The notes beneath the pieces were generated by a model that was not told the origin of the DNA, did no database searches, and was given only the letters and a program-made list of their open reading frames with translations. A program made the position numbers and the translations under genes. Source: Bacillota bacterium (GTDB lineage Bacteria; Bacillota; Clostridia; Lachnospirales; Lachnospiraceae). From it: a DNA stretch of 64,000 bases. The stretch is from the NCBI GenBank assembly GCA_023423335.1, contig JAFAFU010000005.1:1-64000 (forward strand), read 5' to 3'. Positions 34,608 to 44,376 of the stretch are shown here, piece after piece. Numbering within the stretch: position 1 is the stretch's first letter; each line of letters starts with the position of its first letter.

Positions 34608-35852
34608 TTATCTGAATACCTCTGTTATTTGATTCAGGGCTGTTTCTGTCAATTCCCCGGTCATCATATTTTTGATGACGGCCTTATTCCCGGCGAGCTC
34701 GTCTGCGCCTATGATAACGGTATACTTAGCTCCCAGCTTATTGGCATATTTCATCTGGGCTTTTACACTGCGGTCCATATAATCGGTCTCTACGATGACA
34801 CCCTCCCTGCGCAGCCTGTGAACCAGCTGATAAGCGGCCGCCTTCGCTTCCCTGCCAAGGATTCCGATGTACAGATCCACTGCCGGTTCCGGTGCAAGCT
34901 CCACTCCTTCTGCTGCCAGCTCATTGATGATGCGCTCTATGCCTATGCCAAAACCTACGGCAGGAATATCCTGCTTCTCATCTATCTCATGAACCAGATT
35001 GTCATACCGGCCTCCGCCGCAGATCGTAAAACCGTTCGCATCAATAAATTCGAATACTGTCTTTGTATAATAATCCAGCCCTCGGACAATCTCAGTGTCA
35101 ACTTCATAGGCAATCCCCAGGTCCTTTAAGAGACTTTGCAGTTCTTCAAAATGAACCTTACACTCATCATCAAGATGCTCCACTGTTCTGGGTGCATCCT
35201 TTACGATCTGTTTGCAGGAGGGAACCTTACAATCTATGACACGCAGGGGATTCTTTAACATCCTCTCCCTGCAGGTCGCACAGAGCTGCCCTTTGTGCTG
35301 CTCCAGATAGGCCAGCAGAGCTTCGTTATAGGCTTTTCTGCAATTGCCGCAGCCGATGCTGTTGATATGAAGCTTGACCCCCTTGATCCCCAGCTCAGAG
35401 AATAATTCGTTTAACAGGGTAATCAGCTCTATCTCAGCTAAAGGACTGGAGGAGCCGAAGAATTCCACTCCGAACTGATGATGCTGGCGGTACCTTCCGT
35501 TCTGGGGATTTTCATAACGGAAAACCTGGGATACATAGAACAGCTTGGTCGGCTGGCTCTCCGCATAAAGGCTGTTCTCCAGATATGCCCGTACCGCCCC
35601 TGCCGTACCCTCAGGCTTTAAGGTAATGCTGCGGCCTCCCTTATCATCGAAGGTATACATCTCCTTCTGCACCACATCCGTTGTCTCACCCACGCCTCTC
35701 TGAAAAAGAATGGTATGTTCAAACACCGGGGTGATAACCTCCTTAATGTTATAAGCCTTGCAGAGCTTTCTCGCAATCCCCTCAATAATGGTCCGCTTAT
35801 GCATATGGGAGCCATACCAGTCCTGCGTTCCTTTTGGTCTTTGTGTTATCAT
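34608..35852 (-). CDS. hisS: Histidyl-tRNA synthetase
   Basis: Charges tRNA-His. A 414-residue class II synthetase with RPKGTQDW at the start, motif 2 (FRYENPQNGRYRQHHQFGVE, begins FRYENPQ), the HisRS signatures GLDYYTKTVFEF and GGGRYDNL, and a C-terminal anticodon-binding domain (DLYIGILG). The start at 35852 has GGAGG five bases upstream, directly after a 7-bp hairpin (see 35857-35882). It is the last gene of the minus-strand run from scfA. No T-box was found upstream. Confidence 0.97.
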   Translation of the reverse strand: MITQRPKGTQDWYGSHMHKRTIIEGIARKLCKAYNIKEVITPVFEHTILFQRGVGETTDVVQKEMYTFDDKGGRSITLKPEGTAGAVRAYLENSLYAESQPTKLFYVSQVFRYENPQNGRYRQHHQFGVEFFGSSSPLAEIELITLLNELFSELGIKGVKLHINSIGCGNCRKAYNEALLAYLEQHKGQLCATCRERMLKNPLRVIDCKVPSCKQIVKDAPRTVEHLDDECKVHFEELQSLLKDLGIAYEVDTEIVRGLDYYTKTVFEFIDANGFTICGGGRYDNLVHEIDEKQDIPAVGFGIGIERIINELAAEGVELAPEPAVDLYIGILGREAKAAAYQLVHRLRREGVIVETDYMDRSVKAQMKYANKLGAKYTVIIGADELAGNKAVIKNMMTGELTETALNQITEVFR

Positions 35853-35946
35853 CTTTACCTCCATTATGGCGCTTTGCGCCATCACAAAATCTGATGAAAG
35901 AAGCCGCTTTGCAGGTTCTTTCCGCGTGAAAATGATTTTCTTTCAC
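35797..35946 (-). CDS. Possible leader ORF overlapping the hisS start
   Basis: A 49-codon frame starting with GTG at 35946, preceded by GGAGGTAAGA with exactly the same spacing as the SD cassettes of hisS, apt and the M50 gene. It begins VKENHFHAERTCK, runs through the hisS hairpin and ends 55 bases inside hisS in another frame. It could couple translation to hisS or be a by-product of the repeat. There is no dense His run, so a classic attenuator is not supported. Confidence 0.3.
   Translation of the reverse strand: MKENHFHAERTCKAASFIRFCDGAKRHNGGKDDNTKTKRNAGLVWLPYA
35857..35882 (-). promoter_or_regulatory. Hairpin-SD cassette before hisS
   Basis: On the minus strand, ATGGCGC-AAA-GCGCCAT (35882-35866) is followed by AAT, the site GGAGGT (35862-35857), a short spacer and the ATG at 35852. 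The same unit precedes the M50 gene (identical stem) and apt (one compensatory pair changed). Confidence 0.8.
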
Positions 35947-35950
35947 TCTT

Positions 35951-35989
35951 ACCTCCATTATGGAATGCGATGCTTTCACTGCCGCATTC
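35951..35989 (-). promoter_or_regulatory. Diverged hairpin-SD cassette between hemZ and hisS
   Basis: On the minus strand, GAATGCG (35989-35983) pairs with CGCATTC (35969-35963) across a 13-base loop, then CATAATGGAGGTAAGA leads to a GTG at 35946. The segment after the stem (CATAATGGAGGTAA) is the same as in the hisS and apt cassettes. Confidence 0.6.
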
Positions 35990-36011
35990 TTTGATATTCT
36001 TATACAGTCCT

Positions 36012-37532
36012 TTATAACAACGGTCCGTTCTCTCTCAAGAACTTCTGCTTCTTTCCTATCATCTCATCTGTTCTACTGATGTAGTCTGTAATGCTCTTCA
36101 CATTGTCAACCCGTTCAATCCGGCTTTCCTCATGAAATACAAACTTGGACATTGCCCCGGCTCCCAGGGCCAGAATAGTTTGCTGTTCCTCCATAATCAA
36201 AATATTATATAAGCCCTCTTTCCCATATCTTGAATAACCGACATTCTCAAGATTATCTGCCATATTCTTCTGTCGGTAGAGATAATACGGGAGATAATGA
36301 TTATCTTCGGCAAATCGGACTGTTTTTTCCAGCATGGAACAAACATCCTCTGCCTGAAGAGCGGCATAGCTCTCCTTTTCTATGTTCAGCCTGGCTGCCC
36401 TTTTTAATGCAAGGGTATGCACCGTCAGTCCGTCCGGCGACAGTTCTTTGATTTGCTTCAGAGTGTCCTCCACATCAGCCGGATTTTCTCCGGGAAGCCC
36501 GATGATTAAATCCATGTTGATATTCTCATGACCGGTCTCCCTGGCCAGGAGGAAGGCTTCTTTAATCTGCTCTACCGAATGCTTCCGGCCAATCAAATCC
36601 AAGGTTCTCTGCTGCATGCTCTGAGGATTGATCGAGATTCGGTCCACACCCCGCTTCTTCAACACCTCCAGCTTCTCCCCGGTTATACTGTCCGGTCTTC
36701 CGGCTTCAACACAAAATTCCTTCACATGGGTAAAATCAAATCTTTCCCTGACAAATCCCAGGAGCTTATTCAGCTGAAAAGCCGACAGGGTCGTAGGGGT
36801 TCCGCCGCCGAAATAAACACTGGTAAGCTTCTTATCCGGAAAGCAGCCGGAAGCGAAGAGAATTTCCTTCTCCAATGCCTCCAGATAGGCTTCCCCGTAA
36901 CTTGCGAACCGTTCCATCGGATAAGAGGGAAAGGAGCAGTAGAGACAGGTACTGGGGCAAAAGGGTATCCCGATATAGAGGCTGTAACCGTTACGATAAT
37001 CCATCGCCGTCAAAAGCTCCCTTTCCCGGCCGGCTATGGTGATACTCATCCGGGTTTTGTCCCGGGAGCACAGATATTCCTTTGACATCCTTTCATAGAT
37101 GAAGTCTTCCTCCAGCCCCTGAGTCAGCATATCATAGACCAGTTTGGTGGGCCTTATCCCGGTCAGAATTCCCCAGGGGAACTGCTTTCCTGTCAGATCG
37201 GAAAACAACCGGTACAATGTCCTCTTCATGCCGTTCTTATAACCGCTTTTATGGAGGGTAAAAGGCGGCAGGGCCGCCGACTCTGAAATCAACTCTCCAT
37301 GTCTCTTTTTTATCTCAACCGTTATCCCGTCTTCTCTAAACCCTATCCTGATCTGCCCCGGTATCTGCTGTCTCTCCTCCGCCGGCTGACCCGTTTCCTC
37401 CAGTTGGCCCGTATTCTCCGGCCGGTCCTCCTCCCGGGTACATATCTTGACGGTCTCCCGGGGATAGAAAGCCTTTACCAGAGGATATACATCATTTTCA
37501 AATTTTCTGTCCGATAGGATGACCTGCAGCAT
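36012..37532 (-). CDS. hemZ: Oxygen-independent coproporphyrinogen dehydrogenase HemZ
   Basis: A 506-residue radical SAM protein. The 4Fe-4S site is C192-x3-C196-x2-C199 (CPSTCLYC), followed by YFGGGTPTTL and a HemN-like C-terminal region (GLPGENPADVEDTL, NVGYSRYGKEG). The N-terminal 180 residues are the HemZ-specific extension with FPWGILTGIRPTK. It catalyses, or is proposed to catalyse, anaerobic decarboxylation of coproporphyrinogen III; HemZ-type proteins in Clostridia are less well proven than HemN. An internal Glu/Gln-rich stretch (40-58) is a local insertion. It follows the MBL hydrolase gene by 43 bases. Confidence 0.93.
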   Translation of the reverse strand: MLQVILSDRKFENDVYPLVKAFYPRETVKICTREEDRPENTGQLEETGQPAEERQQIPGQIRIGFREDGITVEIKKRHGELISESAALPPFTLHKSGYKNGMKRTLYRLFSDLTGKQFPWGILTGIRPTKLVYDMLTQGLEEDFIYERMSKEYLCSRDKTRMSITIAGRERELLTAMDYRNGYSLYIGIPFCPSTCLYCSFPSYPMERFASYGEAYLEALEKEILFASGCFPDKKLTSVYFGGGTPTTLSAFQLNKLLGFVRERFDFTHVKEFCVEAGRPDSITGEKLEVLKKRGVDRISINPQSMQQRTLDLIGRKHSVEQIKEAFLLARETGHENINMDLIIGLPGENPADVEDTLKQIKELSPDGLTVHTLALKRAARLNIEKESYAALQAEDVCSMLEKTVRFAEDNHYLPYYLYRQKNMADNLENVGYSRYGKEGLYNILIMEEQQTILALGAGAMSKFVFHEESRIERVDNVKSITDYISRTDEMIGKKQKFLRENGPLL

Positions 37533-37575
37533 AACAATTACCTACTCCTCTTTGGTTCCGAATATACCGGATTAT

Positions 37576-38223
37576 TTATTCATACGGATTGAGGGACAGA
37601 TAGATATTATTCTCTCTTTCATGCCCGATCGTGGTAGGAATCCCATGACCGGGATAAACCTTAACCATATCCTCCAGAAACATCAGCTTGTCCACAATGG
37701 ATTTCACCAGCTGCTTATGATTGCCCGTAGGCAGATCGGATCTTCCGATATCCTCATAGAATAAGGTGTCCCCGCTGAACAACAGCCCATGGCCGATAAA
37801 ATAATAGCATACCCCGCCGGCAGTATGGCCCGGCGTATGAATTACCTTAATTGTAAATCCGGCCAGCTTGATGCTTTCCTCGTCCTTTAGAAGGATATCC
37901 GGAACAAGGCTGCAGTCTTCCCGTATGAAATCAGAGGCGTTCATCTGGGCATCTCCAAGAAGCTTTGCTTCCGCTTCATGGGCATGGATGGGTGCTCCCG
38001 TAGCTTCCTTTAAAGCTGCGGCAGCCAAAATATGGTCAAAATGACCATGCGTGAGAAGGATCCCCTTGCACACAAGGTCATTTGCTTTCAGATATTGTTC
38101 GATCTTCTCCGCCTGATCCGCAGGATCAAAAACAATTGCTTCCTTTAACTGCGAATCGCTGATAATATAGGTATTTGTCTGCACCATTCCCAGTACAATC
38201 GTTTCCAGCTTGAATTCGTTCAT
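37576..38223 (-). CDS. Metallo-beta-lactamase fold hydrolase, glyoxalase II-like
   Basis: A 215-residue protein with the metal-binding motif LTHGHFDHI, further ligands in IHTPGHTAGGVCYY and SGDTLFYEDIGRSD, and the C-terminal VYPGHG. This matches the YcbL/glyoxalase II-like branch (HxHxDH, two-metal site). It probably hydrolyses a thioester such as S-lactoylglutathione or a bacillithiol-like analogue, though the exact substrate is open. The ATG at 38223 follows GAAGGG. Between rel and hemZ; small gaps suggest cotranscription. Confidence 0.93.
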   Translation of the reverse strand: MNEFKLETIVLGMVQTNTYIISDSQLKEAIVFDPADQAEKIEQYLKANDLVCKGILLTHGHFDHILAAAALKEATGAPIHAHEAEAKLLGDAQMNASDFIREDCSLVPDILLKDEESIKLAGFTIKVIHTPGHTAGGVCYYFIGHGLLFSGDTLFYEDIGRSDLPTGNHKQLVKSIVDKLMFLEDMVKVYPGHGIPTTIGHERENNIYLSLNPYE

Positions 38224-38338
38224 TATTCCCTTCTTTCCACCCCTGTACTGTCCGTGTCTGTTCTGTACCGGCACGGCAATACCGCCCCTCAGGCTGGCGG
38301 GGTATCTGATACCAGCGTACTGTCAATGGTACAGTACA

Positions 38339-40636
38339 CTAACCTATGGTACGTTCAATATCCAGGATGCTTTCCACATTACGGATTTTGGATATAATTT
38401 CGTTCAGCTGTTCCTTACCGTTGATTTCAAAGCCGATGCTGATGGTTGCCGTTCCCTGTTTGCTGGTCCTGACATTCATGGAGGTTACATCAATTTTATT
38501 CTCTGTCAGAACTCTTGATATATCCACCAGTACTCCGGTACGGTTATTGGCATAAATCTTAACCTCTGCCGGATATACCCCGCCGGCTTCCTTACCGTCC
38601 GCCACATTCCATTCCGCATCAATCAGCCTTGCCCGGTCCTCCTCAGGCAGATTAATCACATTGATGCAGTCGGTCCGATGGATGGATACCCCTCTTCCCC
38701 GGGTAACAAAGCCTACGATTTCATCCCCTGGTACTGGACTGCAGCAGCGGGAAAAACGAACTGCCAGATCATGAATTCCCTTTACAACAATACCGCTCTT
38801 GGACTTTTTAGGGGTTGTCTTAATATCCCGCACATCTGAAATCTGCTCCAGAATATTATCATCCGTGATATCCTTCTTGTGTTTCTTCTTATATTCCTCC
38901 TGGAGCCTGTTTACGACCTGGCCTTCCTTCAACCCGCCGTGGCCGATCGCAGCAAGCACCGCATCCCATTCCTTAAAACCGTATTTTCTCATTACTATGT
39001 TAACGAACTCCGGTTTCAGTAAATCACTGAGGACGATATTCTTAGTCTTGCAATAGCCGGCAACCAGTTCCTTACCCCTGGTAATATTGTCCTCCTTTAA
39101 TTCGGTTTTAAACCATTGGTTTATCTTATTCTTTGCCTGGGTACTCTTGACAATGGACAGCCAGTCACGGCTCGGTCCCTTCGAGTTCTGGGAAGTCATG
39201 ATCTCGATACGGTCACCGTTCTGGATTACATAATCAATGGGAACCAGCTTACCGTTTACCCGGGCACCCACCATCTTATTGCCGACGGCACTATGGATAC
39301 TGTACGCAAAGTCAATCGGGTTGGAGCCGGTCGGCAGGGTTTTCACATCCCCGGTGGGAGTGAAGGCGTACACACTTTCAGAGAACAGGTCAAAGTCATT
39401 TTTTAACAGGCTTAAAAATTCCTTATTGTCAGAAAGATCCCTCTGCCATTCCAATACCTGTCTGAGCCAGGTCAGCTTCTCCTCTTCCGCATTGGCGGAT
39501 CCGCCCTTGCCGTCCTGCCCCTCCTTGTACTTCCAATGGGCGGCGATACCATATTCCGCCGTCCTGTGCATATCATAGGTCCTGATCTGAATCTCAAAGG
39601 GTTGTCCCTTGGGCCCGATCAAGGTGGTATGAAGGGATTGGTACATGTTCGGCTTGGGCATGGCGATATAATCCTTGAAGCGTCCCGGAATCGGCTTATA
39701 CATCTCATGGATTACCCCCAGGGCCGCATAGCAGTCCTTCAGGGAATCTACGACAATCCGCACCGCAAACAGATCATAAATCTGTTCCAGGGTCTTGTTC
39801 TGATTCACCATCTTTTTATAAATACTGAAAAAATGCTTAATTCTTCCGTCAATCTTGGCTGGAATTCCCGAGGAATCAATATGGGACTTTACATCGGCAA
39901 CAATACTGTCAATATAGGCCTGACGTTCGCTTTTCTTTGTGGCGATCTTATCCGCAAGTTCTTTATATACATCCGGTTCCAGATATTTTAAGGAAAGATC
40001 ATCAAGTTCAATCTTAATCTTGGAGATACCGAGTCTCTGTGCAATCGGGGCATAGATATCCATGGTTTCTCTGGCGGTTTCTTTCTGCTTTTCCGGTTCC
40101 TTATATTTTAAGGTCCGCATATTATGAAGACGATCCGCCAGCTTAATCAGGATGACGCGGATATCCTTTGCCATCGCCAGAAACATCTTCCTTAGGTTCT
40201 CTGCCTGGATCTCAACCTTATCCTTCGAATAATTCAGCTGGGTCAGCTTGGTTACGCCATCTACCAGAAGGGCAATCTCCTCCGAAAACATCTGGGCTAC
40301 CTGTTCTATTGTAAAATCGGTATCTTCAACGACATCGTGGAGTATACCGGCCACGATACTTTCCTTATCCAGCTCCAGCTCTGCCAGGATGTTGGCAACA
40401 CAGAGCGGATGGATAATATAAGGCTCCCCGGATTTACGGAACTGGTTCTTATGGGCGTCATCCGCCAGGTGGTAGGCTTTCTCAATCATGGAGATATCTG
40501 CGGACGGATGATAGCTGCGGACCTTATTAATCAGCTGCTGATACAGTACCTCGGGCGTAGTAAAATCGGCAGGCATCGTAATGTCTGTCGGATTACTTCC
40601 GATATCCTTTCCTATAATTTCTTCCACTCGTTCCAT
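38339..40636 (-). CDS. relA: Bifunctional (p)ppGpp synthetase/hydrolase Rel
   Basis: A 765-residue Rel protein controlling the stringent response. In order: HD hydrolase domain (about 50-190, GILHDVVEDTDF intact), synthetase domain (about 240-360, with MYQSLHTTLIGP), TGS (about 400-460, FTPTGDVKTLPTGSNPIDFA), the conserved Cys motif FSRCCSPVPGDEI, and a C-terminal ACT domain (about 690-765). Both catalytic halves appear intact. AGGAGG precedes the ATG. It follows apt by 85 bases, a common neighbour pair in Firmicutes. Confidence 0.97.
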   Translation of the reverse strand: MERVEEIIGKDIGSNPTDITMPADFTTPEVLYQQLINKVRSYHPSADISMIEKAYHLADDAHKNQFRKSGEPYIIHPLCVANILAELELDKESIVAGILHDVVEDTDFTIEQVAQMFSEEIALLVDGVTKLTQLNYSKDKVEIQAENLRKMFLAMAKDIRVILIKLADRLHNMRTLKYKEPEKQKETARETMDIYAPIAQRLGISKIKIELDDLSLKYLEPDVYKELADKIATKKSERQAYIDSIVADVKSHIDSSGIPAKIDGRIKHFFSIYKKMVNQNKTLEQIYDLFAVRIVVDSLKDCYAALGVIHEMYKPIPGRFKDYIAMPKPNMYQSLHTTLIGPKGQPFEIQIRTYDMHRTAEYGIAAHWKYKEGQDGKGGSANAEEEKLTWLRQVLEWQRDLSDNKEFLSLLKNDFDLFSESVYAFTPTGDVKTLPTGSNPIDFAYSIHSAVGNKMVGARVNGKLVPIDYVIQNGDRIEIMTSQNSKGPSRDWLSIVKSTQAKNKINQWFKTELKEDNITRGKELVAGYCKTKNIVLSDLLKPEFVNIVMRKYGFKEWDAVLAAIGHGGLKEGQVVNRLQEEYKKKHKKDITDDNILEQISDVRDIKTTPKKSKSGIVVKGIHDLAVRFSRCCSPVPGDEIVGFVTRGRGVSIHRTDCINVINLPEEDRARLIDAEWNVADGKEAGGVYPAEVKIYANNRTGVLVDISRVLTENKIDVTSMNVRTSKQGTATISIGFEINGKEQLNEIISKIRNVESILDIERTIG

Positions 40637-40721
40637 GATCCCACCTCCTGTCTTCCTTATCTGCCTGGCTGCCGTAATCGGGCCTTTCCCCTGTTATGCA
40701 CTCATATATCCGGCCTCCGTA

Positions 40722-41246
40722 TTATTTCCCTTCATATTGGATGACCGCCTCCACATCATAGCCGGCCAGCTTTGCCCGGCCTTCCAGTCCTTTCAGCTCC
40801 ATGAGGAAGATGATCTTCACCACTTCACCGCCCAGCATCTCAATCAGCTTTGTTATCGCTTCGATGGTCCCGCCGGTGGCAATCAGATCATCCACAATAA
40901 CAACTCTCTGTCCCGGACGGATCGCATCCTGATGCATCTCAATGGTTGCCTTGCCATATTCCAGGTCATAATCCATGGAGATCGTTTCACGGGGCAGCTT
41001 ACCCTTTTTCCTGATCGGTATAAACGCTTTGTTCAGATTATATGCAATCGGCACTCCAAAGATAAAACCTCTGGATTCAGGGCCGACAATAACATCAAAG
41101 TCAACATCCTTAAGGAATGCCTGCATCTGGTCAATCGCAAGCTTCAGTCCATCCTTATCCTGTAAAACACTGGTCACATCCCGGAAGATAATACCGGGCT
41201 CCGGGAAATCCGGTATGCTTCTTACATATTCTTCTACTTTTTTCAT
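40722..41246 (-). CDS. apt: Adenine phosphoribosyltransferase
   Basis: Makes AMP from adenine and PRPP. The 174 residues are the normal length, with the PRPP loop VVIVDDLIATGGT at 115-127 and PGIIFRDVTSVL near the start. The ATG at 41246 has GGAGG five bases upstream and the hairpin-SD cassette at 41251-41276 just before it. The order recJ-apt-rel is frequent in Firmicutes. Confidence 0.97.
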   Translation of the reverse strand: MKKVEEYVRSIPDFPEPGIIFRDVTSVLQDKDGLKLAIDQMQAFLKDVDFDVIVGPESRGFIFGVPIAYNLNKAFIPIRKKGKLPRETISMDYDLEYGKATIEMHQDAIRPGQRVVIVDDLIATGGTIEAITKLIEMLGGEVVKIIFLMELKGLEGRAKLAGYDVEAVIQYEGK

Positions 41247-41250
41247 AGTT

Positions 41251-41276
41251 ACCTCCATTATGGCGTTTTACGCCAT
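41251..41276 (-). promoter_or_regulatory. Hairpin-SD cassette before apt
   Basis: ATGGCGT-AAA-ACGCCAT (41276-41260, minus strand), AAT, GGAGGT (41256-41251), then the ATG at 41246. Compared with the hisS and M50 copies, the pair closing the loop is T-A instead of C-G: a compensatory change that supports the stem being selected as RNA. Confidence 0.8.
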
Positions 41277-41415
41277 CACCTGACGAAAGAATCTGCCCGT
41301 ATTATCGGGCTTTCCGGCCTTTGATATCCACAAAAGCCCTCTTATAGATGATAATTATAACACTCCTGTCAACAATTCGTAAAGTAAATTTCTATTTACG
41401 GGTACTCCCCGCTCC

Positions 41416-43170
41416 TTATCTGTAATTTTGTATCATCAGCTGTACGCTTCTAAAACCGTTATATTCATTTATCCTGGGGAAATAAGTTACCGTAAGCTTA
41501 ACCCCGCATCCCCGTCCGGTTTTCAGTTTCCTGGCCTCCTCTTCCCCATAGGTTTCTCCGATATAGCGGAAAAAAGCATCCACATCACCGAAATAAACCG
41601 CCTCCATCTGTTTTCCGTGTTGGTTCTCCAGGAGAAAACGGAATCCGCCTGCATTTTTTCCGATAATAAACGCCGATTTTATCCTCAGCTCCTTCTCTGC
41701 AAATAAGGGCTTCTCATTGCCTTTCCCGAAAGGCTCCAAAAGCTTAAGCTCATCAATCAGGGCTTCCTTCAGATAGCCCATGGGCAGCAGCACATCAATC
41801 GTGATCTTGGGAACCAGCATAGCCTCTGTCAGCTCCGCGGCTTCATTCAGCCTCTGCCTTAAGGGTTCTATGTTCCATGGCATCAGGGAAAGCCCGGCTG
41901 CCATCGGATGCCCGCCGACCTTGATCAGCAGCTCCCTCTGTTTTAATAAGCCTTCGATCATATTATATTGCTCGATGGATCTTGCGGAGCCTTTAATCCC
42001 CTCTTCCGAGTCTGTAAGAATAATGGCGGGTCTGTAATATTTTTCCCTGATTCTCCCCGCAATAATTCCGGCAATGCTTTCGTGACAATCCGGAAGGTAA
42101 ACTACCAGTATCTTATCTGACCGCAGGGAGCTTTCTTCTATCAGCCGCACTGCCTTCTCCACATTCTCCGAGGTCATTTCCTTTCTTATCTCATTGAGGC
42201 TTCGGACTTCGGCTGCCAGAGCATCCGCTTCCCTGTCATCCGCAGCCAGCAAAAGCTCCAACCCCTTCTTGGCGGAATCCAGCCTTCCCGAAGCATTCAG
42301 GCAGGGACCGATAACAAAGCCAAGCTGGTAGGCGGACAGCTGCTCCCTGTTAATCCGGCTGATTTCCATCAGTGCCAGGAGCCCTTTATTTGTCGTAGCC
42401 TTAAGCAGCTCCAGGCCGCACTTTACAATGATTCTGTTCTCCTCCGTAAGCTCCATGACATCACAGACGGTAGCAATCGCCGTATAGGAAAGCAATTCCT
42501 TTTCATATTCTTCCTTCCCCGGAATATCCATATCCGCCAGGAGGGCCCCGGTCAGTTTATAGGCAATGGCCGCGCCGCACAGTCCCTTATAAGGATACCC
42601 GCAGTCCGGCTGCTTAGGATTAAGAATGGCATCCGCTTCCGGAAGGATTATTCCCTCCTCCAGCTCCAGCAGACTATGGTGGTCCGTAACAATCACCGTC
42701 ATCCCGTATTCCTTTGCCTTCTTAATCTGTTCCAGAGCAACAATGCCGTTATCGCAGGTTAATATCGTATCTATTCCGGAACGCTTTGCCTCATCCACCA
42801 TCCGGATATTCATTCCGTATCCGTCCCTGATCCGGTCCGGTATATCATAATCCACGTCTGCACCGGCAAGCTTCAGGGTACAGAACAATATGTAAGTGGA
42901 TACGATCCCATCCACATCATAATCGCCGATAATACGGATTTTACAGCCATCCTTTATCTTTTTCTTCAGTATGCCGCAAGCCTTCTCCATATCCTTCATG
43001 GCAAACGGATCAGGAAGCTGTACCGGGTCCGGATGAAGATAGCTTTTGATTTCCTCCGGTTCCTCATAGCCGCGGTTCACAAGGCATCTTGCCAGTACCT
43101 CACTGACACCGCACTCCTGCATAATCCGTTCAAAATCTGCTTTTCTGTTTTTAATAACCCAATTCTCCAT
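41416..43170 (-). CDS. recJ: Single-stranded-DNA-specific exonuclease RecJ
   Basis: A 584-residue DHH-family 5'-3' exonuclease used in recombination and repair. Motifs: IIGDYDVDGIVSTYI, VTDHHSLLELE, and the DHHA1 GGHPMAAGLSL, followed by a C-terminal OB-like domain. The ATG at 43170 lies 12 bases after AGGAGG; a TTG ten codons earlier is an alternative. It follows the M50 gene by 26 bases. Confidence 0.95.
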   Translation of the reverse strand: MENWVIKNRKADFERIMQECGVSEVLARCLVNRGYEEPEEIKSYLHPDPVQLPDPFAMKDMEKACGILKKKIKDGCKIRIIGDYDVDGIVSTYILFCTLKLAGADVDYDIPDRIRDGYGMNIRMVDEAKRSGIDTILTCDNGIVALEQIKKAKEYGMTVIVTDHHSLLELEEGIILPEADAILNPKQPDCGYPYKGLCGAAIAYKLTGALLADMDIPGKEEYEKELLSYTAIATVCDVMELTEENRIIVKCGLELLKATTNKGLLALMEISRINREQLSAYQLGFVIGPCLNASGRLDSAKKGLELLLAADDREADALAAEVRSLNEIRKEMTSENVEKAVRLIEESSLRSDKILVVYLPDCHESIAGIIAGRIREKYYRPAIILTDSEEGIKGSARSIEQYNMIEGLLKQRELLIKVGGHPMAAGLSLMPWNIEPLRQRLNEAAELTEAMLVPKITIDVLLPMGYLKEALIDELKLLEPFGKGNEKPLFAEKELRIKSAFIIGKNAGGFRFLLENQHGKQMEAVYFGDVDAFFRYIGETYGEEEARKLKTGRGCGVKLTVTYFPRINEYNGFRSVQLMIQNYR

Positions 43171-43196
43171 ACAAGCAAAATGCCTCCTTATAACCT

Positions 43197-44372
43197 TCAA
43201 GCCTCAGGCCGCAGCCTGACAATCTGATCCACGTAGTCCGCCAGCATAAGGTTCATCTTCGCTTCTGCCGGTACCGGATGCTTTTCGGCCAGTATCTCCA
43301 GTCTTCTGCGGCATAATTCTGCCGCCTTCTCATCTGTTTTATATAGCTTATAATAGGCGTAGGCTATTCTACGGATATTAATCTCATTCTTCGCCGATTT
43401 TATCAGCAGCTTACTCTGTTTGGTATTGTACCGCTCGATTTCCTCACCGGAGGCCCCTTTTAAGACAGTCAGGAACAAAAACCCAAGATTCGTAACATTC
43501 CGATAGGATAACGGAAGCCTTGGCAGGGCCGGTACCAGCTGTTCCAGGCAGCTTTGCGCCGCAGTAAAATCCAGCCGGTCAAGCTCCCGGACAAAGGCCA
43601 TATACCGGATATAAGCATTCATAACATTGGTAAGATCCGCTTCTGCCGGAAGCTGAAACCATTCTTCCGGCATATCCTTAAGCCGTATACCGACCGACTG
43701 TTCTGCCACCAGCTCCAGCTGCCGCCGAAAGGAGCTTCTGGCTGTCGCATCCCGTTTCATCGATCTGACATTGTATCCGTCATTTGCTATTCCAAAGGCT
43801 TTTAGGGGAAGCCCATTCATTGCCCCGATCATGATTCCTCCGGCGGCAAAGCCTCCCAGGAGAAAATCCACGGCAAACGGTATTCCCGGGAATAGAACCA
43901 TTGGAAGAATGGCCAGCAGGGATATCAGAAAGTTCATGATGACTCCGCCATAATTATACAGACGATAGGGAAGCGGCTTTACGGTCTTAGCCGGTGGGAT
44001 CATCAGGCACTGCCCCGAGGTTCCCGGTGCGCTGAACTTCCTGCAGCGCAATCTGCCCTGCTCCTTCACGAAGGTCAGGGAAAAGATCCGAAACGATAGA
44101 AACGAATATCCGGTAAGCAGGCCAAAGATTAGATGGCCGGCTTCATGGATAATGACATTGAGGAATATGCTGACTAAGCACATGGCAAGGCCGCTATAAA
44201 GGACAAGCATTGCCCCGCCATCCAGATCCCCATATACATTAAACAGATATCTGGCAAGAAGAATCCCTGCAGCGATGCCGATTGCAATACAAACAAACAG
44301 CATCCTGAGAATTTCCTTCGGGGTTCCCCCCTTATCCGGTTTCCTTCCTTTTCTATTAAGGCGTTTCCCCAT
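43197..44372 (-). CDS. M50-family (site-2 protease-like) membrane metalloprotease
   Basis: A 391-residue membrane protein: hydrophobic segments at about 22-42 and 55-75, then the zinc motif HEAGH (76-80) inside a membrane helix, further segments at about 144-165 and 170-186, and the third-ligand region N186...ND198G. The C-terminal 170 residues are soluble and helical with TPR-like character. It would cleave within or near the membrane. It lies between scfB and recJ; its hairpin-SD cassette begins at the scfB stop codon. A role in cutting or exporting the SCIFF peptide is attractive but only inferred from position. Confidence 0.85.
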   Translation of the reverse strand: MGKRLNRKGRKPDKGGTPKEILRMLFVCIAIGIAAGILLARYLFNVYGDLDGGAMLVLYSGLAMCLVSIFLNVIIHEAGHLIFGLLTGYSFLSFRIFSLTFVKEQGRLRCRKFSAPGTSGQCLMIPPAKTVKPLPYRLYNYGGVIMNFLISLLAILPMVLFPGIPFAVDFLLGGFAAGGIMIGAMNGLPLKAFGIANDGYNVRSMKRDATARSSFRRQLELVAEQSVGIRLKDMPEEWFQLPAEADLTNVMNAYIRYMAFVRELDRLDFTAAQSCLEQLVPALPRLPLSYRNVTNLGFLFLTVLKGASGEEIERYNTKQSKLLIKSAKNEINIRRIAYAYYKLYKTDEKAAELCRRRLEILAEKHPVPAEAKMNLMLADYVDQIVRLRPEA

Positions 44373-44376
44373 AATT

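Noticed and set aside
35853..36011. T-box leader before hisS
   Set aside because: The conserved T-box sequence and specifier stem are absent; the region holds two hairpin-SD cassettes instead.
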